Source: JBBQYD01 sp942493075
GTDB taxonomy: Bacteria > Verrucomicrobiota > Verrucomicrobiia > Limisphaerales > UBA8199
Length of the DNA stretch: 64,000 nt
Assembly: GCA_942493075.1 (NCBI GenBank)
Contig: OW818681.1
Coordinates: 2,108,001-2,172,000, forward strand
Direction of reading: 5' to 3'
The position numbers and the translations under genes were made by a program. The notes beneath the pieces were generated by a model. That model saw only the letters and a list, made by a program, of their open reading frames with translations, was not told the origin of the DNA and made no database searches. Below are positions 1 through 9,433 of the stretch, one piece after another (position 1 is the first letter of the stretch; each line of letters begins with the position of its first letter).

Positions 1-968
1 AGTTCTAGCAGCAACAGGCAAATGCCGGGCAGAATCAGCCAATGCGAGAGCTCGCGGTGATGCGCATACTTCTTAACTTCCTGCTCCGTTTTCTCAAGTC
101 GATCGATCTCCGCATAGATGGCCTGAAACCGCTCGGCGTTGTCAGCCCGGTAATACTTGCCGCCGGTCTCATCTGCGATTTTCTTTAAGGTTACTTCGTC
201 AATATCCACTGGCATCATGCGATAGATAAGCTGCCCGTTCAGAGGGTTCCTCGCATAGGGAGTAGGTGCTTCCCCGTGGGTGCCCACGCCGATCGTGTAA
301 ACCTTAATGCCCAGCGCTTGTGCGGCTTCAGCGGCCGTCAGAGGTGTGATTTTCCCTGAGTTGCTTTGGCCATCAGTCATCAGAATCACAATCCGGCTCT
401 TTGACTGCAATTCTCTTAGCCGGTTAACCGCAGTCGCCAGGCCCGAGCCAATCGCGGTCCGGTTCTGGTCAACGGCGCCAATTTGAAGCCGTTCCAGATG
501 CTGCTCCAGGAAGTGATGATCCAGCGTGAGGGGAGCGGCGATAAAAGCCTGTGTGGCGAACACCACAAGCCCGATCCTGTCATTGGGGCGTTTCTCAATG
601 AAATTTCCTAACACATGGCGCGCCATGTCGAAGCGGTTCACCCGTTTGCCCCTTAGTTGAAAGTCCTCGGCAAGCATGCTCCCTGACAAGTCGAACGCTA
701 CTACGATATCTACTCCACTCGCTTTGACACGGGTCTCGCTGCGCGTAAGCCGTGGCTGAGCCATGGCAAGGATCAGCAGTGTTAAGGCCAGCCAGCGCAT
801 GGCCCACAGAAACCCTCCGGCCCGGGCCTTGGAAAGGCTGAGAATCCCCCGGACCAACTGCGTAGATGAGTAAACGAAAGCCGGCGGTTCACCTAAACGC
901 CCTTTCAGCCATGCGGCGAGCGGCAGCAAAAGGAGCAGCAACAGGAAATATGGATATCCAAAAGTCAT
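1..968 (-). CDS. batA: VWA-domain membrane protein, BatA-like (3' end cut by window)
   Basis: I read this gene directly from the minus strand; it begins with ATG at 966-968 and is still open at base 1, giving about 321 residues. Hydrophobic segments lie at roughly residues 5-20 and 57-70, and another starts at the truncated C-terminus. Between them is a von Willebrand A domain with the metal-binding motif DLSGSM starting at residue 92, followed by a second acidic strand ending in MTDGQS. This layout (two N-terminal membrane spans, periplasmic-side VWA, C-terminal span) is that of BatA/BatB proteins, which accompany MoxR ATPases and are linked to envelope stress or oxygen tolerance. Its ATG overlaps the stop of the preceding DUF4381-like gene (ATGA at 965-968), so the two are probably translationally coupled. 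BatA versus BatB cannot be decided without the missing end. Confidence 0.85.
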   Translation of the reverse strand, partial: MTFGYPYFLLLLLLLPLAAWLKGRLGEPPAFVYSSTQLVRGILSLSKARAGGFLWAMRWLALTLLILAMAQPRLTRSETRVKASGVDIVVAFDLSGSMLAEDFQLRGKRVNRFDMARHVLGNFIEKRPNDRIGLVVFATQAFIAAPLTLDHHFLEQHLERLQIGAVDQNRTAIGSGLATAVNRLRELQSKSRIVILMTDGQSNSGKITPLTAAEAAQALGIKVYTIGVGTHGEAPTPYARNPLNGQLIYRMMPVDIDEVTLKKIADETGGKYYRADNAERFQAIYAEIDRLEKTEQEVKKYAHHRELSHWLILPGICLLLLE

Positions 969-1558
969 GTGCTCGGGCGGGGCTCGATGCTTTTCGCGGG
1001 GTCAATTGTAGATCCCGGAGCTCGGGGTGGTGGGGGCTCGGTTTCATCCACCAGCCGGCTTGCCGCTTGATGCAGATCTCGCATCTCGGGTTCACCCGGC
1101 TCGTATTTGGCAAATTTGACCAGGTCACAGCGCTCCAGAAAGTGGCCCAGGCTCAGCTTTTGGTCCGGGAGCAGGAGAGGTGTCTCACCCAGTTCCCGAA
1201 GAAACTCCTCAGTCGTCCGTTCGGGGGCATGAAAGTCAAAACGTTCCTCCAGGTAAACCCGTATGGTATCCGAGACCAGGATACAGAACTCACGGGGGCG
1301 ATCTATGAACGTAAGCGCGTCCTGCAACTTCTGTCGAGCCCGCACGTGCGCGGGTACCTCCGGCAGGGCATTCGGGGGTTTCTGTCGATTTTTCCAAAGC
1401 CGCCACGCCCAATACAGAAGGGCCGCGAGAACCAACCCAGCCAGGATGTACCAAAGGAACGCCCAGCCAGTGGGGATGTCCACGGGCGGACGAATATCCT
1501 GAAGCTGATTGGTTGCCCCAGGAACCGCCCCCGTCTGGTTGGAACTGACATTGGTCAT
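965..1558 (-). CDS. DUF4381-like single-pass membrane protein of the MoxR/Bat cluster
   Basis: The protein has about 197 residues from the ATG at 1558, which starts MTNVSSNQ. An in-frame ATG at 1600 would overlap the upstream gene by 35 bases, so I prefer the inner start, 8 bases after the upstream stop. A short polar N-terminus precedes one strong membrane helix (about residues 31-54, rich in W, L and A), then a basic R/K stretch and a cytoplasmic domain of about 140 residues. That domain contains a conserved-looking FCILVSDTIRVYLEERF segment and an E-F-L-R-E-L helix. This is the pattern of DUF4381 proteins that sit between DUF58 and BatA in MoxR clusters. The biochemical function is unknown. 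It overlaps batA by four bases. Confidence 0.7.
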   Translation of the reverse strand: MTNVSSNQTGAVPGATNQLQDIRPPVDIPTGWAFLWYILAGLVLAALLYWAWRLWKNRQKPPNALPEVPAHVRARQKLQDALTFIDRPREFCILVSDTIRVYLEERFDFHAPERTTEEFLRELGETPLLLPDQKLSLGHFLERCDLVKFAKYEPGEPEMRDLHQAASRLVDETEPPPPRAPGSTIDPAKSIEPRPST

Positions 1559-1565
1559 ATCACGG

Positions 1566-2519
1566 CTATCCTCGGGCACGCCGGCGTTCCCGGTTTTCAA
1601 AGAAGCGGCTTAGCGCAGCCGCGTATGGCTGATCTGTACGCACCTGGATGCTATCGATGCCCACGGCTCGAAATAGCCGCTCTGTTTCCGCGAGGGCACG
1701 GGCCTGGCGTTCTGCGAACGCCTGGCGTTTTCTAGGGTCCCCAGTGTCAACTTCCACGACCTCACCTGTCTCAGCATCGCGCAGGACAAGGCGCCCCAGG
1801 TTCGGCAGTTCCATTTCACAGGGATCAGACACCTGGACGGCGACAACATCATGCTTTCGATTAACGTGCCGCAGCATGGGGTGGGCCGCCTGGGCCAGGG
1901 ATTGCAGGAGCAAGAGCTGCGGCCGAAACCGCGGGTTGGCACCCTGCATCTCGGTGGGGGAACCCAGAAAATCCGAGACGATCACACAAATCGCCCTATG
2001 GTTCGTGACACGGAGCAGGAACTCCAAGGCATGGTTCAAATCCGTGCCCCGGCGTGCGGGTTCGAAAAACAGCACCTCGCGTATCACTCGAAGCACGTGA
2101 CGGCGCCCCTTGCGTGGCGGGATGAACTTCTCCACCTGGTCGGAGAATAAAATCAATCCTACCTTGTCGTTGTTACGAATGGCAGAGAATGCAAGCACGG
2201 AAGCGATCTCAGTGGCCAACTCCCGCTTGGATTGGGCTTGCGACCCAAACACTCCTGAACCGCTGACATCCACCACGAGCATCAGCGTGAGTTCGCGCTC
2301 CTCCACGAACTTCTTAATGAACGGATGATTCATCCGCGCAGTGACATTCCAGTCGATGGAACGCACTTCGTCACCGGGCTGATACTCGCGAACTTCGTCG
2401 AAGTTCATGCCCTGGCCCTTGAACACGCTGTGGTACTGGCCTGCCAGCGTTTCACTGACCAGGCGGTTGGTGCGAATCTCAACCTGCCTGATTTTTTTGA
2501 GAATCTCGCGAGGAATCAC
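1566..2519 (-). CDS. DUF58 domain protein (VWA-like, MoxR partner)
   Basis: This 317-residue soluble protein carries the DUF58 signature near residues 46-62 (Y-x-P-G-D-E-V-R-x-I-D-W-N-V-T-A-R). It also has a VWA-type metal site DVSGSG at residues 84-89, where the last position is G rather than the usual M. DUF58 proteins are encoded beside MoxR AAA+ ATPases and are thought to act as adaptor or substrate partners; the exact reaction is not known. The start ATG overlaps the moxR stop (bases 2516-2519), which indicates translational coupling. The C-terminal part ends in a basic tail (RERRRARG). Length and motif order are normal for the family. Confidence 0.9.
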   Translation of the reverse strand: MIPREILKKIRQVEIRTNRLVSETLAGQYHSVFKGQGMNFDEVREYQPGDEVRSIDWNVTARMNHPFIKKFVEERELTLMLVVDVSGSGVFGSQAQSKRELATEIASVLAFSAIRNNDKVGLILFSDQVEKFIPPRKGRRHVLRVIREVLFFEPARRGTDLNHALEFLLRVTNHRAICVIVSDFLGSPTEMQGANPRFRPQLLLLQSLAQAAHPMLRHVNRKHDVVAVQVSDPCEMELPNLGRLVLRDAETGEVVEVDTGDPRKRQAFAERQARALAETERLFRAVGIDSIQVRTDQPYAAALSRFFENRERRRARG

Positions 2520-3505
2520 GGCACAGGCAGTTGGTCGAAAATCTTTTGGATAACCGTTTCGCTGGTCATCTCCTCAGCCTCCGCTTCATAGGTGATAGCC
2601 ACGCGATGGCGCAGTACGTCCATCCCGATGCTCTTCACGTCCTGAGGGGTGACGTAACCACGTCCACGAATGAAGGCATACGCTTTAGCCGTGAGCGTCA
2701 GGGCTATAGTGGCACGCGGAGAAGCCCCAAGCTGGATGAACTCTTTGACTGGGATCTTGTAGCTCTCCGGGTCGCGCGTGGCGCAGACCAGGTCCACAAT
2801 GTAATCCTTCACTTTGTCATCGATGTAGATGTCGTTGACGACCTGTCGAGCCTGAAGAATTTGCTGTGAATCGATGACCGCCTGGACCGAGGGGGTCCCG
2901 GAAGTGCGTGCCATCAGATCGAGGATCTGGCGCTCTTCGGCTCGTGAAGGATACCCAATCTTCAGCTTCAACATGAATCGGTCCACCTGCGCTTCCGGCA
3001 GGGGATACGTTCCTTCCTGTTCGATCGGATTTTGCGTGGCCAGCACCAGGAAGGGTTCTTCGAGGGGATAAGTTTGTTCCCCGATGGTGACCTGCTTTTC
3101 CTGCATGGCTTCGAGCAACGCGCTTTGCACTTTAGCCGGCGCGCGGTTGATTTCATCCGCCAGCACCAGGTTTGCAAAGATCGGCCCCTTGCGGGTGGAA
3201 AAACTTCCCGCCTGCGGATTGTAAACCTGGGTGCCGACCACATCGGCAGGCAGCATGTCCGGCGTGAACTGCAACCGGGCGAATTTCACGTTCAAACACC
3301 CCGCCAGGGATTTCACGGAGAGGGTTTTGGCCAGCCCGGGGACGCCTTCCAGGAGCACATGACCGTTGGCGAGCAGGCCGATGACCAATCGCTCCACGAG
3401 GTAGTTTTGGCCGACGATCACCTTGCCCAATTCGCTCATGAGCGGGTGGACAAAAGCCCCGGCTTTCTGAACCGCTTCGTTAATGGCACTGATACCAGTA
3501 TTCAT
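2516..3505 (-). CDS. moxR: MoxR-family AAA+ ATPase
   Basis: The 329-residue protein has a Walker A motif GVPGLAKT at residues 54-61, a Walker B motif LADEINRAP around residues 115-123, and the sensor-1-like segment LATQNPIEQEGTYPLPEAQ typical of MoxR. Family members are hexameric chaperone-like ATPases that act on VWA/DUF58 partners, and three such partners follow immediately downstream here. The ATG at 3505 is the only sensible start; the ribF stop lies 43 bases upstream. The MoxR/Bat set is therefore appended, in the same direction, to the nusA-infB translation block. Read-through from that block is possible, and I saw no terminator in the 43-base gap. Confidence 0.95.
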   Translation of the reverse strand: MNTGISAINEAVQKAGAFVHPLMSELGKVIVGQNYLVERLVIGLLANGHVLLEGVPGLAKTLSVKSLAGCLNVKFARLQFTPDMLPADVVGTQVYNPQAGSFSTRKGPIFANLVLADEINRAPAKVQSALLEAMQEKQVTIGEQTYPLEEPFLVLATQNPIEQEGTYPLPEAQVDRFMLKLKIGYPSRAEERQILDLMARTSGTPSVQAVIDSQQILQARQVVNDIYIDDKVKDYIVDLVCATRDPESYKIPVKEFIQLGASPRATIALTLTAKAYAFIRGRGYVTPQDVKSIGMDVLRHRVAITYEAEAEEMTSETVIQKIFDQLPVP

Positions 3506-3548
3506 TCGTAAATCACTTTCTCGATGGACAATCCAGGAGCGGCGGCGT

Positions 3549-4472
3549 TCAAAACCGCCTGAGCGCTTCCAGAATGTCTTTAGCGATCTGTTCGCGCAAC
3601 TCCGGGATGGAGGAAAACCGGCGTTCGTCCCGCAGCCGGTCTACGAAGTACAGCTCCAGTTCCTTCCCGTAAAGGTCACCCTCGAAATCGAGCAGGTGAA
3701 CCTCAACCTGGAGGGCCGGTTGTGGTTGCTGCAGGGTAGGGCGCATCCCGATATTGAGCACGCCTCGCTGGCGGCTTCCCTCTACATGGACTTGAACGGC
3801 ATAGACACCGTGCGGCGGCAACACTAATCCATCCACCTTAAGGTTCGCCGTAGGGAATCCGAGTTGCCTGCCAATACCGTCGCCTCGCTGGATTAGCCCC
3901 AGCAGAGAATAGCTGCGGCCAAGCATCTGGCCCGCCCGGTCGATACGACCGGCCTTGATGGCCCCACGGATGCGGGTGCTGCTGACGGGCTGAGAATCCA
4001 GAGAGACAGCGGACAACCCATGCACGACGAAATGGAGTTCCTGACCGAGCGCCTGCAACAAGGCCACGTTTCCACGGCGTCCTTGACCGAAGACAAAATT
4101 TGCTCCTATGCAAATGCTCTGAACCTGTCCCAGATCCCGGGAAAGCTGGCGGATGAAGTCCTCGCCGCTCTGCTGGCTGAAAGGCAGGTCAAAGTGCAGC
4201 AACAGGAGCGCCTCCGGACCGAGTTGGCCAATCACTTGCAGCTTGCGGTGGAGTGGATAAATCAGTGGCGGAACGCGGGTGGGAGCAACAATCGCATTGG
4301 GGTGCTGATCGAATGTAACGATCACCGCCAGCGCGCCATAGCGCCGTGCATCAGCGATTGTCTGGCGAATGATCTGTTGATGGCCCAGGTGCACGCCATC
4401 AAAGAAGCCGATTCCAAGACAAACTTTCTGGCCGGGCGGCAATAGCTCACGAGCCGAATTGATTATCTTCAT
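3549..4472 (-). CDS. ribF: Bifunctional riboflavin kinase / FAD synthetase
   Basis: The protein converts riboflavin to FMN and FMN to FAD. The 307-residue length is normal. The N-terminal nucleotidyltransferase domain begins with GIGFFDGVHLGHQ (the G-x-F-D-G-x-H-x-G-H nucleotide site) and contains the SSTRIR-type motif near residue 165. The C-terminal kinase domain shows the flavin/nucleotide motif GIGRQLGFPTANL around residue 200. It sits between truB and moxR in the long minus-strand run; in many bacteria ribF is likewise found next to truB and rbfA. No FMN riboswitch is visible upstream, only the 43-base truB-ribF gap. Confidence 0.96.
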   Translation of the reverse strand: MKIINSARELLPPGQKVCLGIGFFDGVHLGHQQIIRQTIADARRYGALAVIVTFDQHPNAIVAPTRVPPLIYPLHRKLQVIGQLGPEALLLLHFDLPFSQQSGEDFIRQLSRDLGQVQSICIGANFVFGQGRRGNVALLQALGQELHFVVHGLSAVSLDSQPVSSTRIRGAIKAGRIDRAGQMLGRSYSLLGLIQRGDGIGRQLGFPTANLKVDGLVLPPHGVYAVQVHVEGSRQRGVLNIGMRPTLQQPQPALQVEVHLLDFEGDLYGKELELYFVDRLRDERRFSSIPELREQIAKDILEALRRF

Positions 4473-4515
4473 GCGACGAATCCCGCACTAGCGGGAGTGC
4501 CCGCCGTTAGCCGGG

Positions 4516-5241
4516 TCAGACTTGGCCGGAGGCAATCTTAAGAAAAGGCATGACTCGTTCAGCCAGTTCTCGCTCGCTCAGCTTGAGCACCTCATCGAGA
4601 GGCATTGCGTTCGCTACATCAAACTTGCCCGACACCACACGGCGCAGCTTGGCAAGGTGCGCTCCGCAGCCGAGTTTCTGTCCCAATTCATGAGCCACTG
4701 ATCGCACGTAAGTGCCCTTGGTGCAGGCCAGGCGAAATGTGGCAAACGGCTCCTCGTACACGCTGATTCTGAAACGGTAAATGTGCACCAGGCGCGGCTC
4801 ACGGTGCACTTCCAAACCTTTTCGAGCAAGCTTGTACAGCGGCACGCCGCCCTTCTTGATGGCTGAGACCATCGGGGGCGTCTGCATTTGGTCGCCTTCG
4901 AATTCCTCGGCCGCCGCATTCAGTTCTTCCAGCGTCATGGGCAAGACGGGCAGGGCGCCAGTTATCTCCCCATCAGCATCGTAACTATCGGTCGATTCGC
5001 CGAACTTGATGACGCCTTCGTAAACCTTGTCGTCGGCCATGAGCCGTTCGGAGAGCTTGGTTCCCCGGCCCAGCACGACGATCAGGAGGCCTGTGGCATT
5101 CGGATCAAGCGTTCCGCAATGACCTACCTTTGGAATGCGGAACTTGCGCCGGATGGCATCCACGACATCGTGGGAAGTCGGACCGGCGGGTTTGTCGACT
5201 AGGATGGCGCCGTCGAGAGCTGAGAATTCCTGGATAGGCAT
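4516..5241 (-). CDS. truB: tRNA pseudouridine(55) synthase
   Basis: TruB isomerises U55 in the T-loop of tRNAs. This 241-residue protein has the N-terminal VDKPAGPTSHDVV motif and the catalytic segment GHCGTLDPNATGLL, whose aspartate is the nucleophile. The downstream YEGVIKFGESTDSYD and KGTYVRSVAHELG motifs are also typical of TruB. The C-terminal PUA-like extension found in the larger E. coli protein is short here. The gene is 5 bases downstream of the DHH phosphoesterase stop and belongs to the nusA-infB-rbfA run, where truB is commonly found. Confidence 0.96.
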   Translation of the reverse strand: MPIQEFSALDGAILVDKPAGPTSHDVVDAIRRKFRIPKVGHCGTLDPNATGLLIVVLGRGTKLSERLMADDKVYEGVIKFGESTDSYDADGEITGALPVLPMTLEELNAAAEEFEGDQMQTPPMVSAIKKGGVPLYKLARKGLEVHREPRLVHIYRFRISVYEEPFATFRLACTKGTYVRSVAHELGQKLGCGAHLAKLRRVVSGKFDVANAMPLDEVLKLSERELAERVMPFLKIASGQV

Positions 5242-5246
5242 TGGGC

Positions 5247-6233
5247 TTAAGCTGGGGTCGAGTTGAGCGCTTTGCGCAGTGCAGCGATGACTCGCCGCTG
5301 GACCGTCAGGGGCCGCCCTGCAACACGGGCGCCGGCTGCTGCCGGATGGCCTCCTCCGCCGAACTGCGCGGCGATCTCATTTACATTCACGTGCTCGCTC
5401 TTGGAACGGAAGCTGACCCGTGTGAGTTCAGGTTCCATTTCCTCAAAAACACAAGCCACAACGACCGGAGCGATGGCGCGAATATGGTCGATGAGACCTT
5501 CCGAATCGCTTGTCTCCGCGCCAGTTCGCGTGAAATCTTTCTTCTTTAACCAGAAATAGGCGATCTGGTTTTGATGGGTCAGGCGAAAATGACTGTAAAT
5601 ATGACGAAGCAAGCGCGCCCGGGATACGGGATACGATTGATACACCTCGTCACAGATCTTAGCAAGATCAGCTCCGCGGCCCACCAGTTCTCCGGCTACA
5701 TGATAGGTGCTTGGTCGCGTGGAGGGATATTGAAATGACCCTGTGTCTGTTGAAACTGCCGTGAAGAGGCAATCGGCGATTTGCTTGGTAATAGGCCATC
5801 TCGCCACCTTCAGCAGGCGAAAAACCAGTTCTCCCGTGGAGGGTTCCCGGGCCGAAACCCAGTTCAGATCTCCATAACGAGTATTGCTTTCGTGATGGTC
5901 AATGTTGATGAGCAGCTTGCGATTCTGAATCGCCTGGCCCACTGACCCCAGCCGCTCCAAACTCGCGGCGTCTGTCGCAATCACAACGTCGAACTCACGT
6001 CCCTGTTCCGGACGTTGAATCCAATGCTCAGGATCGAGGAACTCATACTTCTGTGGGATCTTGTCCTCATTCCAGACTGTGACCTTTTTCCCCTCCGCGC
6101 GCAGCGCAAGAGCAAGCCCCAGTTGGGATCCAACACAATCTCCATCAGGCCGCATGTGTCCCACTATGCAAAAGGTGCGGCTTTCAGCGATGCGCTCAAG
6201 TATCCGATCGATGATTTTCGGGTGGGCCTTCAT
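5247..6233 (-). CDS. nrnA: DHH/DHHA1 phosphoesterase, NrnA-like oligoribonuclease / pAp phosphatase
   Basis: This 328-residue protein has the DHH-family metal motifs: HMRPDGDCVGSQLG near residue 26, a single D around ATDAAS, the DHHES motif that names the family, and the C-terminal DHHA1 motif FGGGGHPAAAGAR that binds substrate. Family members degrade nanoRNA (2-5 nt) and dephosphorylate 3'-phosphoadenosine-5'-phosphate. The gene lies 12 bases downstream of rbfA, a position often held by nrnA in bacteria. Which of the two activities dominates cannot be told from sequence. Confidence 0.92.
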   Translation of the reverse strand: MKAHPKIIDRILERIAESRTFCIVGHMRPDGDCVGSQLGLALALRAEGKKVTVWNEDKIPQKYEFLDPEHWIQRPEQGREFDVVIATDAASLERLGSVGQAIQNRKLLINIDHHESNTRYGDLNWVSAREPSTGELVFRLLKVARWPITKQIADCLFTAVSTDTGSFQYPSTRPSTYHVAGELVGRGADLAKICDEVYQSYPVSRARLLRHIYSHFRLTHQNQIAYFWLKKKDFTRTGAETSDSEGLIDHIRAIAPVVVACVFEEMEPELTRVSFRSKSEHVNVNEIAAQFGGGGHPAAAGARVAGRPLTVQRRVIAALRKALNSTPA

Positions 6234-6245
6234 GAGTTCGGCCGA

Positions 6246-6629
6246 TCAGGAGTCGCTCGGGGCTTTCCCGGGTTCCTCCGGCTTTTCCTGGGTCCCGAGC
6301 TCATCCAGGATCTGGAGCACCCGGTTGCCTCGCAAGACGGAGTCATCCATGATGAACTTAAGAGTGGGTGTGTACTTAAGAATGACACCGCGAGCTACAA
6401 GTCCCTGAATTCGCTTGCGGTTTTGATTCAGGAGGTCGAAGCCGTGTTTCTGCTTATCCTTTGAACCGAGGATGCTGACGAACACCGCGGCGGAGTGGAG
6501 ATCACCCGCCACGTCGACATCATTCACGGTTATCAACCCCACTTCCTCGACAGGAAGTTCCCGGCGAATTACTTCGCCGATTTCGCGCTTCAACAACTCG
6601 CGCACACGCTGCATTCTAAGCGAAGGCAT
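6246..6629 (-). CDS. rbfA: Ribosome-binding factor A
   Basis: RbfA helps 30S subunit maturation at the 5' end of 16S rRNA. The 127-residue protein begins MPSLRMQRVRELLKREIGEV, the usual RbfA N-terminal helix. It continues with the KH-like core (LITVNDVDVAGDLHSAAVFVSILG) and the LKYTPTLKFIMDDS motif that ends the domain. The last 25 residues are acidic and proline-rich, as is common. It follows infB by 45 bases in the conserved order nusA-infB-rbfA. Confidence 0.96.
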   Translation of the reverse strand: MPSLRMQRVRELLKREIGEVIRRELPVEEVGLITVNDVDVAGDLHSAAVFVSILGSKDKQKHGFDLLNQNRKRIQGLVARGVILKYTPTLKFIMDDSVLRGNRVLQILDELGTQEKPEEPGKAPSDS

Positions 6630-6674
6630 GTTAAAAACTCCTCTCTTGGTTCCCGGACGGATTCTTGCCCAAGC

Positions 6675-9386
6675 TTAGAGCTTCTGGACAATCTTCTCCA
6701 TCGTGTAACACTCGATGATATCGCCGGTTTGAACCTCGGTGAACCCGTCAATTCGGATGCCGCACTCCATACCAGCGCGGACTTCATTGACTTCATCCTG
6801 GAAGCGGCGCAGCGACTGCGTAAGGCCTTCGTAGATGATCTCTTTGCGCCGGCGCACGCGAACCTTGCCTTTGACAATCCGTCCGCTGGTGACCATGCAA
6901 CCAGCCACTGGCATTCCCTTGGAGAGTTGGAACACCTTGCGAACTTCGGCAGCTCCGATCGTCAGGTCCTTAAGCAGCGGTTCGAGCAAGCCCGCCATGG
7001 CTTCTTTGACCTGGTCGATCAACTCGTAAATAATCGCGTAGAGGCGTATTTGCACTCCCTCATGCTTCGCCTTGTCAGCCACTCCGCTGTCCACACGGGT
7101 GTGGAAGCCGAGAATGACTGCGCTGGAAGCGGAGGCCAGGGCAACATCGGATTCCGTGATGGTTCCGACTGCACTATGAATGATTTCCAGCGATACTTTG
7201 GTCGAGTCAATTTTCTTCAGAGCCTCGACGATGGCTTCCACTGAGCCTTGAGTGTCCGCTTTGACCACAACCTTCAACGCCTTGCTTGTGCTGGACGCCA
7301 GTTGATCGAAAAGGTTTTCGAGGGTGACCTTCGCCCGGCCAGCTTCCTGACCCTGAGCTCTCGCTTCCTGAAAGCGTTGTTCAGCCAGTTCCCGCGCCGC
7401 TTTCTCGTCTTCCACGACACTGAACTCCAGGCCTGCCTCAGGCACGCCGTTGAGTCCGAGCACCTTCACCGCCACAGATGGCGCAGCTTCCTTGAGGCGT
7501 TTAGCCTCCTCATTGATTAGCGCACGCACACGGCCATAATACTGCCCGCAAATAAGCACATCGCCCACGCGCAACGTTCCCTTGCGCACCAGAACGGTGG
7601 CTGTCGGACCGCCAGGCTCCAACCCGGATTCGATCACGTTGCCCTTGGCCCGGCGGTTGGGATTTGCCTTCAGTTCAAGCAAGTCCGCCTGAAGCAGGAT
7701 CATTTCGATCAACTTATCGACGTTCTGCTTGGTCAGGGCTGAGACGTCCACGAAGATAGTATCGCCACCCCAATCATCAGGCACCAACCCTTTGTCCTGC
7801 AACTGCTGGCGGACCCTCAATCCATTGGCATTCGGATGGTCAATCTTGTTGACGGCAACAATGATGGGCACCTTTGCCGCGCGGGCATGGTTGAGTGCCT
7901 CCAATGTCTGGGGCATCACTCCATCGTTGGCAGCCACCACCAGAACGACGATGTCCGTGACATTTGCGCCGCGGGCGCGCATCGAGCTGAAAGCCGCATG
8001 ACCTGGAGTATCCAGGAAAGTGATTTGCGCCAACTCCTTCTTGCGCTCGGGATGAGGGAAAGAAATGGTGTAAGCGCCGATATGCTGGGTGATCCCGCCG
8101 GCTTCACCCGCAACCACGTTGGATTTGCGAATCACATCCAGCAAGCTGGTCTTGCCATGATCGACGTGCCCCATGATGGTGACAACAGGGGCGCGCGGCT
8201 TCAAATCCGCAGTCTTGTCTTCGACATCCAGTTCGAGCTTGCGAATGGGGGCGTGCACTATTCCGCTGCCGCGTTCACGTTTCTCGACCTCAAATTTAAA
8301 ACCGTATTTCGCACAAATCTTTTGTGCTATCGGCTCGTCGATGGCCTGGTTGACACTCGCAAACACACCCGTCTCCATCAGATCAGCGATGATCTTGAAT
8401 GGCTTCTGCTTGAGCTGCTCCGCCAATTCGCGAACCACGATCGGGGGCTTAATCGAAATAACCTGGGCATCGGCAGGCAGCGCGAACTTGGGCGCGGTCG
8501 GTTCCTGTCGGCCTTGGCCCTGCCGGGCAGGGACCCCTGGGCGAGCCGATCCATACCCACCATAGCCCGGCCGGTTTCCACGGTAATCTCCGCGCTGTTG
8601 CTGGCCAGGCTGGCCTCGCCGGAACTGCTCCGGGCTCGGTTTCACCGGCAGTTTGGGTGCCGGTTTCTCGAAAGTCTTTGGCGCCGGTTTCGTTGGCAGC
8701 ACAATGAACCCAACCTTGTCACCAACCTTGGGTCCTGCGGGAGGCGGGGGCGGCGCCACAGGCGCAGGCGGTGCTGGTGGAGGAGTGGTGGCCTCCTCGG
8801 CAGGGGAGGGTTCCGGTGCTGGGGCAGGCTTAACTGCCGGCTCCGCAGGAGCACTCGGCGCAACCGGTGTTTCCACCTTTGCCTCCACAACCGGCGAGGG
8901 CGCCGGTGTTTCGATTGGGGCAACGGCCTCGGGAGCGTGAGCTTGCGTGATTGGCGCCAGGGGGACCTGGGGCGCAGGTGACGCAGCGACAGGCGCAGCT
9001 TCTATAATGATCGGTGCGGCTGGTTGTGGTGCTGGCGAAGGCTCGCTTTTCGCCGGAGCATGCGGTGCCACATGGACAGGAGCTGGAGCTGGCTCAGGGT
9101 GGTGAACCTTTTCGACAGCAGGCGCTGGCGGCTCAACTGGCACCGGCTGAGAGGGCGCGAGGGCTACGGGTTCTGGGGGGACCGCTGGCGTTGGTGCGGG
9201 CGCGGGCGGCGTGAGAATGCCGGGGTGGTCTGCGACGAGCTGTTGCTCAAGGTACTCCGCGGTGATCTTATCCAACGAACTGGACGCCACGCGCGCGGCG
9301 GCAATGCCCAACGACTTCGCCTTGGAAAGTACTTCCTTGTTTTCCAAGCCGAGCTTTTTCGAAATGTCGTAAATACGTACGGGCAT
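6675..9386 (-). CDS. infB: Translation initiation factor IF-2
   Basis: This 903-residue protein starts with the IF2N-type module (VRIYDISKKLGLENKEVL). A long low-complexity linker of about 220 residues follows (residues 60-280), rich in P, A and V and then in G, R and Q. A second IF2N-like module precedes the GTPase domain. The G1 motif GHVDHGKT lies at about residue 407, DTPGH at about 459 and NKID at about 513. The C-terminal half carries the beta-barrel and IF2 C2 fMet-tRNA-binding domains. The P/A-rich linker explains the long antisense open frames over 7.8-9.0 kb. The gene is 47 bases downstream of nusA. Confidence 0.98.
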   Translation of the reverse strand: MPVRIYDISKKLGLENKEVLSKAKSLGIAAARVASSSLDKITAEYLEQQLVADHPGILTPPAPAPTPAVPPEPVALAPSQPVPVEPPAPAVEKVHHPEPAPAPVHVAPHAPAKSEPSPAPQPAAPIIIEAAPVAASPAPQVPLAPITQAHAPEAVAPIETPAPSPVVEAKVETPVAPSAPAEPAVKPAPAPEPSPAEEATTPPPAPPAPVAPPPPPAGPKVGDKVGFIVLPTKPAPKTFEKPAPKLPVKPSPEQFRRGQPGQQQRGDYRGNRPGYGGYGSARPGVPARQGQGRQEPTAPKFALPADAQVISIKPPIVVRELAEQLKQKPFKIIADLMETGVFASVNQAIDEPIAQKICAKYGFKFEVEKRERGSGIVHAPIRKLELDVEDKTADLKPRAPVVTIMGHVDHGKTSLLDVIRKSNVVAGEAGGITQHIGAYTISFPHPERKKELAQITFLDTPGHAAFSSMRARGANVTDIVVLVVAANDGVMPQTLEALNHARAAKVPIIVAVNKIDHPNANGLRVRQQLQDKGLVPDDWGGDTIFVDVSALTKQNVDKLIEMILLQADLLELKANPNRRAKGNVIESGLEPGGPTATVLVRKGTLRVGDVLICGQYYGRVRALINEEAKRLKEAAPSVAVKVLGLNGVPEAGLEFSVVEDEKAARELAEQRFQEARAQGQEAGRAKVTLENLFDQLASSTSKALKVVVKADTQGSVEAIVEALKKIDSTKVSLEIIHSAVGTITESDVALASASSAVILGFHTRVDSGVADKAKHEGVQIRLYAIIYELIDQVKEAMAGLLEPLLKDLTIGAAEVRKVFQLSKGMPVAGCMVTSGRIVKGKVRVRRRKEIIYEGLTQSLRRFQDEVNEVRAGMECGIRIDGFTEVQTGDIIECYTMEKIVQKL

Positions 9387-9433
9387 AATTTAAAAACTGT
9401 CCAACCCTTCTCTGCGTCACGGAGTCCATAGGC

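Noticed and set aside
866..1735. 289-codon plus-strand frame across batA, the DUF4381-like gene and DUF58
   Set aside because: It runs antisense through three real genes and has no domain.
3506..3548. FMN riboswitch near ribF
   Set aside because: The gaps around ribF are only about 43 bases and show no aptamer-like conserved stems.
7836..8981. 381-codon plus-strand frame opposite infB
   Set aside because: Shadow produced by the P/A-rich IF-2 linker; the R/G-rich low-complexity product is a translation artefact.
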